Source: Pyrodictiaceae archaeon
Lineage (GTDB): Archaea > Thermoproteota > Thermoprotei_A > Sulfolobales > Pyrodictiaceae
Assembly (NCBI GenBank): GCA_027036135.1
Contig: JALVSY010000007.1
Span: forward strand, 624,880-688,879
DNA: 64,000 nt
Direction: 5' to 3'
The notes below the pieces were generated by a model. That model made no database searches. It saw only the letters and a list, made by a program, of their open reading frames with translations, and was not told the origin of the DNA. Of this stretch, positions 18,820-26,868 are shown piece after piece (the stretch's first letter is position 1; every line of letters begins with the position of its first letter). The position numbers and the translations under genes are program-made.

Positions 18820-19275
18820 CTACCCGCCTATTAGCTGCTCCACTATATCCTCGGCTGTCAGGATAGTGCCACAGTACACACATTGTAAGCGGAGCGGATT
18901 CTTGCTGAGAACCCTGAACCTCGGCTTAATGGGCTCCCTCGGCTTCCTAGTTATGCAGGTCGGGTTGGGGCAGCGCAGAATGTTCTCAATAACGCTTGGT
19001 AACTCTACGCGCTTCTTCTCCACGACATCGTAGTCCTTCACAATGTTTATCGTCGCCGTCGGCGCTATCAGCGCTATCTTGTTCACCTCCTCTGGGCGCA
19101 GGTGGCGATTCTCTATCTTCACGATATCCTTCTTGCCGAGCTTGCGGCTCTCAACATTCATGACAACAGCTACCCTCAAGCCCTCCTCGCCGCTAATACC
19201 CAGTATCTTCAGCACGGCCAATGCGCGGCCAGCAGGTATGTGATCTATCACGGTTCCCTCGCGTATCTTCCTCAC
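18820..19275 (-). CDS. pyrI: Aspartate carbamoyltransferase regulatory chain
   Basis: 151 residues from a GTG start. The N-terminal allosteric nucleotide domain begins [17 protein letters not shown], and the C-terminal zinc domain has four Cys (RCPNPTCI, then LQCVYCG). It binds CTP/ATP and holds the PyrB trimers together, so feedback control of this pathway is probably retained. Placed between pyrB and pyrK with short spacers. Confidence 0.95.
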   Translation of the reverse strand: MRKIREGTVIDHIPAGRALAVLKILGISGEEGLRVAVVMNVESRKLGKKDIVKIENRHLRPEEVNKIALIAPTATINIVKDYDVVEKKRVELPSVIENILRCPNPTCITRKPREPIKPRFRVLSKNPLRLQCVYCGTILTAEDIVEQLIGG

Positions 19276-19302
19276 GAGAAGAGACTCAGAGCCCAGGACT
19301 GC

Positions 19303-20262
19303 TCACCTCCAAGCCCCGAAGATAAGGGCTAATAGCGCCATTCGAACAGGCACGCCGTTACGTGCCTGGAGGAAATACGCCGCGTAACGCGTATCGTCCA
19401 CGTCGAAGCTTATCTCATCCACGCGCGGCAGGGGGTGCATGACCTTTAGCTCCGGCTTAGCTCTCTCCTCTAAGAGGCGGCGTGTTACCCGGTAGCTCCC
19501 CTTTACTTTCTCGTACTCGCTTGGGTCGGGAAACCTCTCCCTCTGTATACGGGTAACATAGAGCACGTCGAGCTCGCCGAGGACTTCTTCGAGGCTCTCG
19601 GTCTCCTCGTAGCTTATCCCAGCCTCCCTGAGCTTCTCCAATACCTCGTCACGGGCTCGGAGAAGCGGCGGCGAGACAAGGTACACCCTCCTTGGCTTGA
19701 AGAGCGTCAGTGCCAGTATGAAGCTTGAGGCCGCACGCCCGTATCGGAGGTCTCCTAGAACGCCGTAAACAAGGCCATCAATGGCCCCAAATAGCTCCTT
19801 TACCGTGAAGAGGTCTAGCATCGCCTGTGTAGGGTGATGCTGCTTCCCATCACCAGCGTTTATCACAGGATGCTCTGCTACCTCGGCTGCGTAGAGTGCC
19901 GCTCCCTCGTACCGGTGCCTAATGACTATGGCGTCTGCGTAGCCGTCAAGCATCCGGATAGTATCTGCAAGGTTCTCTCCCTTAGCAACACTGATAGCCT
20001 CTTCTCCGGTGAACCCTATCGTCTCTGCTCCGAGGCGCTTAGCAGCGGTCTCAAAGCTGAGACGCGTCCTCGTAGAGGGCTCAAAGAAGGCTAGGGCAAT
20101 GACCTTGCCGCCTAGGAGCCGTGGCACGCTGCCCTCGCGTAGCCGCCTCTTCATCCATGTAGCTGCATCGAACAAGTACTCTAGCTCGCTCCGAGAGAAA
20201 TCAAGGATGCTTACAACGTCTCGGCTAAGCCAAGAGATGGAATCGGGCTTAGTCTCGCTCAA
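19303..20262 (-). CDS. pyrB: Aspartate carbamoyltransferase catalytic chain
   Basis: Condenses carbamoyl phosphate with aspartate. 319 residues with the carbamoyl-phosphate site [12 protein letters not shown] (about residues 60-71), HPTQAMLDL, and the aspartate-side HPLPRVDEI. Length and motifs are standard. Its ATG follows pyrE by ten bases and pyrI starts 27 bases after its stop, so the genes form one operon. Confidence 0.95.
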   Translation of the reverse strand: MSETKPDSISWLSRDVVSILDFSRSELEYLFDAATWMKRRLREGSVPRLLGGKVIALAFFEPSTRTRLSFETAAKRLGAETIGFTGEEAISVAKGENLADTIRMLDGYADAIVIRHRYEGAALYAAEVAEHPVINAGDGKQHHPTQAMLDLFTVKELFGAIDGLVYGVLGDLRYGRAASSFILALTLFKPRRVYLVSPPLLRARDEVLEKLREAGISYEETESLEEVLGELDVLYVTRIQRERFPDPSEYEKVKGSYRVTRRLLEERAKPELKVMHPLPRVDEISFDVDDTRYAAYFLQARNGVPVRMALLALIFGAWR

Positions 20263-20272
20263 TAAGCCCTTG

Positions 20273-20893
20273 CTAAGACTTAGCCCCGTACAGCTCGCTT
20301 ATAACCCTTAGGGCCTCATCCCTGGAAACTATACCCTCCTCCGCCGCGCCCAGCAATAGCTCCTTCAGAGTAGTTACTCGGAGCAACCTGGCGCCGAGAC
20401 CTGCCAGTCTCTCCCCTGCCCCCTGCTCGCGATCAACAACTACTAGCGCATAGCAAGGCCTCGCACCAATCCCTCGGAGAGCCTCCACAGCCCTAGCCAA
20501 GCTACCACCAGTAGTAGCGACATCATCCACTACCAGGGTGCAGCCACGTATATCGCCCTCAACTAGGCGCCCAGTACCATGACCCTTTCTCTCCGGCCTA
20601 ACATAGCCCAGCGGGAGCCCAAGCAGGTACGCAACACCAGTAGCCCACGGAACACCACCAGTAGCGACACCCACAACCGCCTCGGCATCACCCGCCTCCG
20701 TGACAGCGACACTGGCTAGCAGCGACAAGATGGTGCGGAACACCTTTGGGTAACTAGGCACGATGCGTAGATCAACATAGACTGGGCTACGAGCACCACT
20801 ACTAAGCACAAACTCCCCGAAGCGAAGAGCACCAATACCCGACAAGAGCCTCGCGAGCAAACGAGCACCGCGCCCAATGCTCTCCCTACTCAT
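20273..20893 (-). CDS. pyrE: Orotate phosphoribosyltransferase
   Basis: Forms OMP from orotate and PRPP. 206 residues with the PRPP loop [14 protein letters not shown] (about residues 119-132) and the KGHGTGR flexible loop. First gene of the pyr operon, preceded by AGGAGG 12 bases upstream and a TATA box about 60 bases upstream. Codons about 20-59 (20717-20837) occur again as an exact 121-base copy at 22199-22319. This copy is intact and complete. Confidence 0.95.
   Translation of the reverse strand: MSRESIGRGARLLARLLSGIGALRFGEFVLSSGARSPVYVDLRIVPSYPKVFRTILSLLASVAVTEAGDAEAVVGVATGGVPWATGVAYLLGLPLGYVRPERKGHGTGRLVEGDIRGCTLVVDDVATTGGSLARAVEALRGIGARPCYALVVVDREQGAGERLAGLGARLLRVTTLKELLLGAAEEGIVSRDEALRVISELYGAKS
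20717..20837 (-). repeat. Source copy of the 121-bp pyrE direct repeat
   Basis: Every base from 20717 to 20837 is repeated in the same orientation at 22199-22319; identity stops abruptly at both ends. In this copy the sequence encodes residues about 20-59 of PyrE. Confidence 0.95.
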
Positions 20894-20951
20894 AGCCTTA
20901 CGCGCCTCCTAGGACTCCGAGCCAGGAACCCAGCAGCAACACAGCATTATA

Positions 20952-20966
20952 GACCTATAAACGATA
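20952..20966 (-). promoter_or_regulatory. TATA box of the pyr operon
   Basis: The minus strand reads CGTTTATAGGTC about 60 bases upstream of the pyrE ATG. It leaves a 30-35 base leader that contains the AGGAGG ribosome site. Confidence 0.45.
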
Positions 20967-20996
20967 AGAGCACCTGCCAAATCCTGAAGCACACTA

Positions 20997-22123
20997 CTAG
21001 ATAGGTTGTTGCCCCGGGGACTGGCTCCTGCAAGGCGATATCTCCTTAGCAGCTTCTATAACTGCTTCTATGCCTAGGCCTAAGAGGGACTCTGCGTGTC
21101 TCCTGCTAGCCTCCTCTATTACTGCGCGGTAGAGGGGTAGCTGCGGCCTATACTCTATGCCGTCTCCTCGTAGAACGGGGTATGCTATGTTATGCTCTAC
21201 TAGCTTTTCTCCTAGCTCGGCTAGGATAGGGTCTCTTAGGGGCTGCACGGGCTCGGTTAGGGTTCTCCGGGCCAGCTCTATTACCTCGTTGCGGCCTAGT
21301 CCAAGACTCCTGGCTATTCTAGCTAATGCCTGCTCAAGCTCTGCTACGAGGCCCGCTATGTACCTCTGCTTTAGAGCAGGGTCGCCTAGGTAGCTACAAG
21401 CCTCCGGTACATAGCCGGGAGCAGGTACCAATCACCGCTACTAGCTCCGCCCTATCTAGGTCGCGACAGCCAGGGTTCTTCTCAGCATACTCGTCTAGGA
21501 GAACCATGTAGTGGCTGCAATCGAGTCCCTCGAGGAGCATGTATGCTGCTCCATAGCCACGTAGCCGGCTAATAGCCCTACTCGTGGCAAAGAACCCCTC
21601 ACTAATAGTTAGCACTACGCGTATTCCCCTAATCTCTCCCTTAACCAGCATAGCCGACAAGGACTCTAGGTCTCTCAGGGCCTCAGAGGCCTCTCGGTAA
21701 CCAGGTAACAAGTGGAACTCGTCAAGCACGAGATAGAGTACGCCTCCGCTGAGAGACCTAGCAACCGAGGCAACAGCCTCTCGCAATGCCTCAACTAGTC
21801 TAAGCAGGGCCCCGAGACCAGGCTCGGTCTCCATAAAAATGCTTGCAAGTCTCGCATCAATGCCCCGGCCCAGAGCTCTCTCAGCAACACTGCTAACAAG
21901 TACGTGCTGCTCCCTAGCATAGATATAAAGGCTCGATACCCCCTTCTTGCTGATCCAGTACCGGGTGAGCTCGCTCTTACCGACACCCCGGGCCCCATAG
22001 ACTATGACTGTGCTGAAGCGCGAAGCAAGCTTATCCAGTTCACCAAGCTCTCTTACCCGGTCATAGAACGCTACTCCCAGGCTGGTACGGTACTCGCGGT
22101 CAACATAGAGGCTCAGACGTCAT
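20997..22123 (-). pseudogene. Frameshifted archaeal-type ATPase
   Basis: Two frames together make one archaeal ATPase (ATPase_2 family) of about 370 residues. The first part has Walker A (YGARGVGKSEL, near 21990) and Walker B (LVLDEFHLLPG) and runs to 21394. The C-terminal winged-helix-like part is in another frame (20997-21431). The shift is near 21425, where IGT and PGYVPEACSYLGD should join. The 5' end also lacks an in-frame ATG, GTG or TTG; an ATG at 22123 is one base out of frame. Two lesions suggest a dying gene, though sequencing error cannot be excluded. These ATPases are often gained and lost in archaeal genomes. Confidence 0.75.
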
Positions 22124-22198
22124 CCCTCCCTCTCTGTAAGGGTAAGGAAGTCGATAATAAAGTAACATAGCTAAGAGAATAGCGGAATAGGCTCCTCT

Positions 22199-22319
22199 TA
22201 GCAGCGACAAGATGGTGCGGAACACCTTTGGGTAACTAGGCACGATGCGTAGATCAACATAGACTGGGCTACGAGCACCACTACTAAGCACAAACTCCCC
22301 GAAGCGAAGAGCACCAATA
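22199..22319 (-). repeat. Ectopic exact 121-bp copy of a pyrE fragment
   Basis: Identical over 121 bases to 20717-20837 and in the same orientation, but with no relation in the flanks. It lies upstream of the broken ATPase, in non-coding sequence. A read-through frame across it (22100-22375) translates the PyrE piece but has unrelated ends, so it is not a gene. Perfect identity implies a recent event or ongoing gene conversion. Confidence 0.95.
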
Positions 22320-22403
22320 TTGATAGAAGCTTGCAGGTATACGTGAAGCGGGCCCTGGATTCTCTGAATCAACAACCTATTATATTAAGGACGAGTTAGA
22401 CTT

Positions 22404-22538
22404 ATGAGAGGGCATCTATATGTTTATGTGGTATCTATAGTGTTCCTTAGCAATATTATCTTGATATTATTTACTGGTAAATTAATGATAGAACTTAATT
22501 ATTCAATTAATAAAAAATATTTATTTTTTAATTATTAA
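22404..22538 (+). CDS. Possible 44-residue single-helix membrane peptide
   Basis: ATG-started frame at the left edge of the AT-rich island. Residues 5-24 form a plausible membrane helix (YVYVVSIVFLSNIILILF), followed by a Lys/Tyr/Asn-rich tail. It runs into the convergent TusA-like gene by 18 bases. AT-rich DNA readily produces hydrophobic codons, so this may be chance. Confidence 0.25.
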   Translation: MRGHLYVYVVSIVFLSNIILILFTGKLMIELNYSINKKYLFFNY

Positions 22539-22751
22539 TATTACTTTCCCATTTTCCTCTCTTATTGCTATCTCTCCTACATTCAGCGTCTTTAACTCGT
22601 TTGCAGCCTCTTCTAACTCCTTCTTATCGTTATGTATTACCATCAGCTCCTTAAGATCTGGGTTGCTCTCTATCTCGTCTAGAATATAGACAAGGATATC
22701 CCCACATAATCCGCTCGTTTTTGTGAAATCAAGTACTTTTTTCTCGTTCAT
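22521..22751 (-). CDS. TusA/SirA-like sulfur-carrier protein
   Basis: 76 residues with the beta-alpha-beta-alpha-beta-beta order of TusA (VLDFTKTSG, then helix, LKELMVIHND, helix, EIAIREENGKVILIIKK). TusA proteins carry persulfide on the Cys of a GLxCPxP motif. Here the matching site reads GLCGDI: one Cys, shifted by one position, and both prolines lost. Sulfur transfer is therefore probable but not certain. A TTTAAA-type TATA box about 25 bases upstream predicts a leaderless message starting at the ATG 22751. It is divergent from the HdrD-like gene and shares its AT-rich composition. Confidence 0.55.
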   Translation of the reverse strand: MNEKKVLDFTKTSGLCGDILVYILDEIESNPDLKELMVIHNDKKELEEAANELKTLNVGEIAIREENGKVILIIKK

Positions 22752-22767
22752 CACGTTTTCGCCTAGT

Positions 22768-22860
22768 ATTTTAAATTTTTCACGAAGAGGTAGATAATTC
22801 TTCTTTCATTTAATATCGTTACTATTTTGTATGTTTAATTTAAGGTTAAATAATATATTA
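22768..22860. promoter_or_regulatory. Divergent promoter region of the redox island
   Basis: Very AT-rich sequence between the TusA-like and HdrD-like genes. A TTTAAA element at 22768-22780 suits the minus-strand gene, and a TAAATAATATATTAAGG element at 22844-22862 suits the plus-strand gene with start near 22885. Confidence 0.45.
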
Positions 22861-22901
22861 AGGTTTTTCTGCCAGGTCTGGTTTCAATCCATAAACTGGG
22901 C

Positions 22902-24122
22902 TTGATAAGTACTATGATTACGCGCATCGAAATACAGCGTGAAAAACTAAGAAACACTATAGACATTATGCTAAGGAATGCATTAAGAGCCTTTTTTAGT
23001 GTCTGTATGAATTGTGGTTTTTGCAACAATGTGTGCCCAGTATATAGAGCCACTAAAAACCCTAAGTATACGCCGCTTAGGAGAGTAATAACAGCTAAGA
23101 AGCTTCTCGAGGGGCAGATAGATAAGGAGGCTGCCTCCGATGTCTTATTCTCCTGTCTTCTATGTGGGGCTTGTAGCTCTGCATGTCCTTTCGGCCTCGA
23201 TATTTATAGAATCATATATTTGGCGCGATGTAAACTCGCTCTCGAGGGTTATGGTCCTAGTAATTTTGCCAAGATGGCCGAGGGAGCCGCTAAGACATTG
23301 CATAGTTTCGGTGTACCAGTTGAACAAGCTCTCCGGGAAATAAGGAGCGACGAGCTAGAGGGGTTTATTGATAGAAAGGACTGCGATGTACTATACGTAC
23401 CGAGTCCCGTTGAGACCGCTTTTATGCCGCGTCATGTATATGAGACGGCTAGTATATTGAAGCTGCTTGGAATAAATTGGACCATATCACGGAGAGTAAT
23501 TGATTGTGGGGGAAACATCGGTGTTGATGCATCGAGACCAGATGTTGGGCTCAAGATACTGCTTAACCTTTTGAATGTAGCTGAGGAGCTAGGCGTTGAT
23601 AAAGTTGCCCTAGGTGCTTGTGGCGCAGATTATAAGTGGATTTCACTGTCCCGTGAGATTATAGATGAGCTTGGTATAGATACTCCTCGCATAACCTTTA
23701 CGAGCATTTATGAACTGATAGCTAAGCGATTAAAAACTAATAAATTACTGAAGAAGAAAGATGAAGTCGTTCTTCATGATCCTTGCAGCATGACGCGGTA
23801 CATCAGAGTCGATAGAAGCTATAAATCAATAATACCCTATGCTAAGAAGCCGAGGTTCTCGGGAGCTTGTACTCTTTGTTGCGGTGGTGGAGGAGGGTTA
23901 TCGCTTCGTAAGGACTCATTCGCTCGTAATCTGCTTCTAAGCATCGCATCTAAGAGGGTTGAGCAACTAGGATCAGTGAGCAGTAACATAGTTACTCCTT
24001 GTATAAAATGTTATATTTCTTTCAGAACCGCTGTGCTTCGTAAAAGGCTTGTTTCAAAGATTAGAATAGAAGGTCTCTCAAGCTATATTGTTAAGAAACT
24101 AAAGGAGGAGGATACTTATTGA
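22902..24122 (+). CDS. HdrD/DsrK/GlcF-like iron-sulfur protein
   Basis: 406 residues. Two ferredoxin-type [4Fe-4S] motifs lie near residues 35-46 (CMNCGFCNNVCP) and 84-95 (CLLCGACSSACP). Two CCG-type domains follow. The second is complete (HDPCSMTRY, then CTLCCGGGGG, then CIKC) and should bind the non-cubane cluster that handles disulfides in Hdr. The first is degenerate (IDCGGNIG, GACGAD). That pattern fits DsrK/HdrD subunits acting on a thiol/disulfide partner; GlcF-like use is an alternative. Starts at TTG 22902 or ATG 22914. Overlaps the thioredoxin-like gene by four bases. Confidence 0.82.
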   Translation: MISTMITRIEIQREKLRNTIDIMLRNALRAFFSVCMNCGFCNNVCPVYRATKNPKYTPLRRVITAKKLLEGQIDKEAASDVLFSCLLCGACSSACPFGLDIYRIIYLARCKLALEGYGPSNFAKMAEGAAKTLHSFGVPVEQALREIRSDELEGFIDRKDCDVLYVPSPVETAFMPRHVYETASILKLLGINWTISRRVIDCGGNIGVDASRPDVGLKILLNLLNVAEELGVDKVALGACGADYKWISLSREIIDELGIDTPRITFTSIYELIAKRLKTNKLLKKKDEVVLHDPCSMTRYIRVDRSYKSIIPYAKKPRFSGACTLCCGGGGGLSLRKDSFARNLLLSIASKRVEQLGSVSSNIVTPCIKCYISFRTAVLRKRLVSKIRIEGLSSYIVKKLKEEDTY

Positions 24123-24637
24123 AGCAGGAGGAAGAGAAAGAAATAAAGGAACTCATTGAGAAAATCTATAAAAAGATGCTAAAAGAGGGCATAGACGCCC
24201 GAGACAAAAAGAGGTTCAAGAAACGCATCGGGACAACCGATGAGCACGGCATATACGTGTATAGACCCGAGAAGGGCTGGCAGCTTCTCCGCATAGAAGG
24301 CGAAGCCTTTAGGCTAGGCGAACTAGGCAACGGCGTCTACGTATTGTATTTCGACAACACTAAGTGCCCTGCTTGCAGGATACATGATATAGCATGGTAC
24401 CCGTTTGTAGAGAAACACGAAAGAGAAGCCCACTTTGTAGTAATCCTCTGTGAGTGGTTTTCACGACATTGCCGCTCCAGCGCAGCAGCAAAGTCATTTA
24501 TAAGCTATCGTATCAGAGCATCACCTACAACAATATTCGCCTACGTAGAGGAGAACATCATTGTCAAGCAAGTGAAGAGGGAAGGAGCACTTACTGTATC
24601 TGAGCTTGAAGCTCTACTTGAATCCATGAAGAAGTAA
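24119..24637 (+). CDS. Thioredoxin-like protein with a CPAC motif
   Basis: 172 residues from a TTG start overlapping the HdrD-like stop. A charged helical N-terminal extension of about 80 residues precedes a thioredoxin fold with VLYFDNTKCPACRIHD (CPAC near residue 95) and the cis-proline loop RASPTTIFAYVEE. Two more Cys lie in LCEWFSRHC. No signal peptide, so it is cytoplasmic. In this operon it is the natural soluble disulfide partner of the HdrD-like subunit, which is inference from position. Confidence 0.75.
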   Translation: MKQEEEKEIKELIEKIYKKMLKEGIDARDKKRFKKRIGTTDEHGIYVYRPEKGWQLLRIEGEAFRLGELGNGVYVLYFDNTKCPACRIHDIAWYPFVEKHEREAHFVVILCEWFSRHCRSSAAAKSFISYRIRASPTTIFAYVEENIIVKQVKREGALTVSELEALLESMKK

Positions 24638-24651
24638 TCCTGGGTGAGCCT

Positions 24652-25305
24652 ATGTACGTATCTCTTAGCTTTGTGCGACTAATAATGTTTATTTTGGGAA
24701 CCATTGCCGTCATAGTCAATACAATACGTTACATATATAGATACAAAGCATGCGGAATCAAAGGAAAAGCTCAATTGTCATATACATTTAGACGCGTAAT
24801 TGAATCTATTATTCACAATTCCTTATATGAGGAAAACAAGCTGTATCTCTATATATTGATAGCGTTCCACGTAGCAGTAATTAGTCTTGCTTTATCGCAT
24901 ATAGGTCTCTATATAAGGTCTCTACACGAGACAGCTATACAATCAGTAACGTCATCTGCTCCTGAAAAATACGTCGAGCTTAGCTTATCAATAGCTATGG
25001 GTGGCTTAGGGCTCCTACTCCTTGCATTAAGACTAAGGAGGATACAAAAAGGAATAGCGTTAAACAACATACAGGTCATTGTATTGCATCTAATTGTGCA
25101 GGCTATAGCGTGGACATGGGCTGCCTATTATATGACATACAACTCTATAGCTCTATGGATGGCTATTCTAGCTATAGAGGTGTTTCACGTGTATATGTTC
25201 ACGTGGGCAGGGTTCCATGGAGTAATGTACATCTTGAGACTCTACTATTCTGCTAAGACATTACGGCAGCCACAAGTAATAGAGCTCGGCAACGAGATAA
25301 GGTAG
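24652..25305 (+). CDS. Cytochrome-b-like membrane subunit (HdrE/DsrM/NarI type, putative)
   Basis: 217 residues with about five membrane helices (near 5-25, 70-93, 110-131, 140-162 and 168-190). Histidines sit where haem ligands are expected: FHVAVISLALSH in the second helix, VLHLIVQAIAW in the fourth, and VFHVYMFTWAGFHG in the fifth. This resembles small b-type cytochromes that couple HdrD or DsrK to the quinone pool. It starts 14 bases after the thioredoxin-like gene. Homology is inferred from architecture and neighbours, not from a strong motif. Confidence 0.6.
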   Translation: MYVSLSFVRLIMFILGTIAVIVNTIRYIYRYKACGIKGKAQLSYTFRRVIESIIHNSLYEENKLYLYILIAFHVAVISLALSHIGLYIRSLHETAIQSVTSSAPEKYVELSLSIAMGGLGLLLLALRLRRIQKGIALNNIQVIVLHLIVQAIAWTWAAYYMTYNSIALWMAILAIEVFHVYMFTWAGFHGVMYILRLYYSAKTLRQPQVIELGNEIR

Positions 25306-25350
25306 TTTAACATTTATTGCAGATATCTTTTACCCTCTTACCTTATTCAT

Positions 25351-26094
25351 TTAGATTGCACAGAAAAGCCCTATCAACGCTATTGAGGCCTCTACTAGCA
25401 GGGTGCCTAGTCCCGAGAACGGTATCATCAAGGGAACTAGGGGGTTGTCTGAGCCAAGCCCGTAGAGGAGCACCGGGTCTATCATCCCTATGAGGCCTAT
25501 TACCAGGCCCATTACTAGCAGGTCCGCCTTATCCGCCCTAGAGCCCAGGAGGACGCTATAGGTAGCCATGTATGGATATGCTAGCAGGAGCACTACTAAG
25601 CCGAGGATCGTTAGCAGTATCCCGGCTAGGGCCATTTGGCCTCCCCGTGTCCTTATCTCCACGCTGCCCCGTGGCCCACTACCAGCCAGTTCCTCGAGCC
25701 CGTCGAGAAGCTTTGCGGTGCCGAAGCCGAGCAAGAATTTGTCCCCATTAATAGTCTCTACAAGTAGGAGATCCCGGAGCTTATCCGCGTAGACCCTTAC
25801 CGAGCCAATCTCCCTAAACCTGTAGTCGCCGGTTCGTAGCCCGGGCAATGTTATGCCGACGAGCCTGAAGCCTTTGCCAGGATCCTCTATCCTCTTCACG
25901 GACTTTATGGAGCCAATGGGTATTCTTAGCTCGCCACACCACCCAAACGATACAACTAGGTAGCCATCGGGGCTCAACGAGACCCCTGGCCTGCATGGGC
26001 CGCGAACAGCATAGAATACGGCAAAGAGGCCGATAGCTAGGCTAAGCAGCCCCGCTACGAAGAGCCCGGAGAAGAGCCAGCAAAGCAGCGGCAT
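25351..26094 (-). CDS. Membrane protein with a bacterial PH-like domain
   Basis: 247 residues. Two N-terminal helices and four C-terminal ones flank a soluble beta-rich region of about 110 residues. That region contains GITLPGLRTGDYRFREIGSVRVYA and LLLVETINGDKFLLGF, which resemble the bPH_5-type domain common in archaeal membrane proteins of unknown role. No catalytic residues. Divergent from the DGC-domain gene. GC content returns to the window's norm here, marking the right edge of the AT-rich island. Confidence 0.65.
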   Translation of the reverse strand: MPLLCWLFSGLFVAGLLSLAIGLFAVFYAVRGPCRPGVSLSPDGYLVVSFGWCGELRIPIGSIKSVKRIEDPGKGFRLVGITLPGLRTGDYRFREIGSVRVYADKLRDLLLVETINGDKFLLGFGTAKLLDGLEELAGSGPRGSVEIRTRGGQMALAGILLTILGLVVLLLAYPYMATYSVLLGSRADKADLLVMGLVIGLIGMIDPVLLYGLGSDNPLVPLMIPFSGLGTLLVEASIALIGLFCAI

Positions 26095-26251
26095 GGCTGC
26101 ATATTTCCTCGCAGAGTGTTACAGAGCCCTCTATACAGGTGGGCCGCTGTCCACGGGTAGCTGTTTGCACGCTTTTTATGTTCTTGGCTGCTCTGTTCCC
26201 GGTACAAGGTTATTGCTGCTCCGTACCCATCTATTAACCGGTTGGTCAGCC

Positions 26252-26701
26252 ATGGCCTCGGGGAAGAAGTACACACTCCTCCCAAGCTGCAGCAAGTACG
26301 CACCCAACCTCATAATAGTAGCAGCATGCGACGGCGCATCAAGCACCGGCCAAATAGGCAACGAGGTAGCAAGAATACTGACAAAGCGCTACCCCCGCCT
26401 CGTACGAATGTGCTGCCTAGCAGCAGTAGCAGCAGGGTCACAACTACACATCAAGATATTCAGGGACGCCCGTGCAGTCATAGCGATAAACGGCTGCCCA
26501 CTCCAATGCGCCTCAAAAGTACTAAGAAGCAGGGGAATAGAGCCTACATACGAGGTAACCATAACCGAGCTAGGTGTGCCAAAAGCCTCTACACTAGACT
26601 TCGACGAGGAAACAGCCCACGCTATAGCGGAGCGAATAGCAGAAGAATTCATAGAGAAGTTTAACGAGAACAACCAAGAGCCTCAGAGCGGTAACCAATA
26701 A
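26252..26701 (+). CDS. DGC-domain putative zinc-binding protein
   Basis: 149 residues. Conserved blocks: CDGASSTGQIGNEVARIL, RMCCLAAVAAG, and AINGCPLQCASKVL, which give the cysteines of the DGC family. These proteins are predicted to bind zinc or another metal; the biochemical role is not known. The frame is open 159 bases further upstream, but the ATG at 26252 (MASGKKYTLLPSC) matches the family start, and a TTTTTATG element at about 26173 gives a promoter just upstream. Confidence 0.75.
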   Translation: MASGKKYTLLPSCSKYAPNLIIVAACDGASSTGQIGNEVARILTKRYPRLVRMCCLAAVAAGSQLHIKIFRDARAVIAINGCPLQCASKVLRSRGIEPTYEVTITELGVPKASTLDFDEETAHAIAERIAEEFIEKFNENNQEPQSGNQ

Positions 26702-26724
26702 TTAAAATAAGATGAGAAGCAGTG

Positions 26725-26845
26725 AACAAGAAGGTACTGGGTGGATGAGGTAGTAGGGACGTGCCGATAAGCGCCCTCTTCTCCCCAGGGCCGTGAGGAC
26801 AGGTGGAGCGACCCTGACACCCCTCCTTTTCTTATGCCTCGTTTA
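26725..26845. ncRNA. Candidate GC-rich small RNA
   Basis: Between the DGC gene and the nucleotidyltransferase gene lies an AT-rich TTAAAATAAGAT element, then about 100 bases of GC-rich, stem-prone sequence (GGGCC, GTGAGGACAGGTGGAGCG, ACCCTGACACCCC), then a T-rich end (CCTTTTCTT, near 26825-26834). The layout of promoter, structured body and T-tract resembles a small RNA. I could not fit it to a C/D-box, H/ACA-box or other known class with confidence. Confidence 0.25.
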
Positions 26846-26868
26846 AGAGCCATAGCCAGGGCCTAACC

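Noticed and set aside
22100-22375. 91-residue ORF containing part of PyrE
   Set aside because: It is merely the frame of the duplicated pyrE fragment with unrelated ends.
22870-22895. GTTTCAATCC-like end of a CRISPR repeat
   Set aside because: Only one occurrence; no spaced repeats around it.
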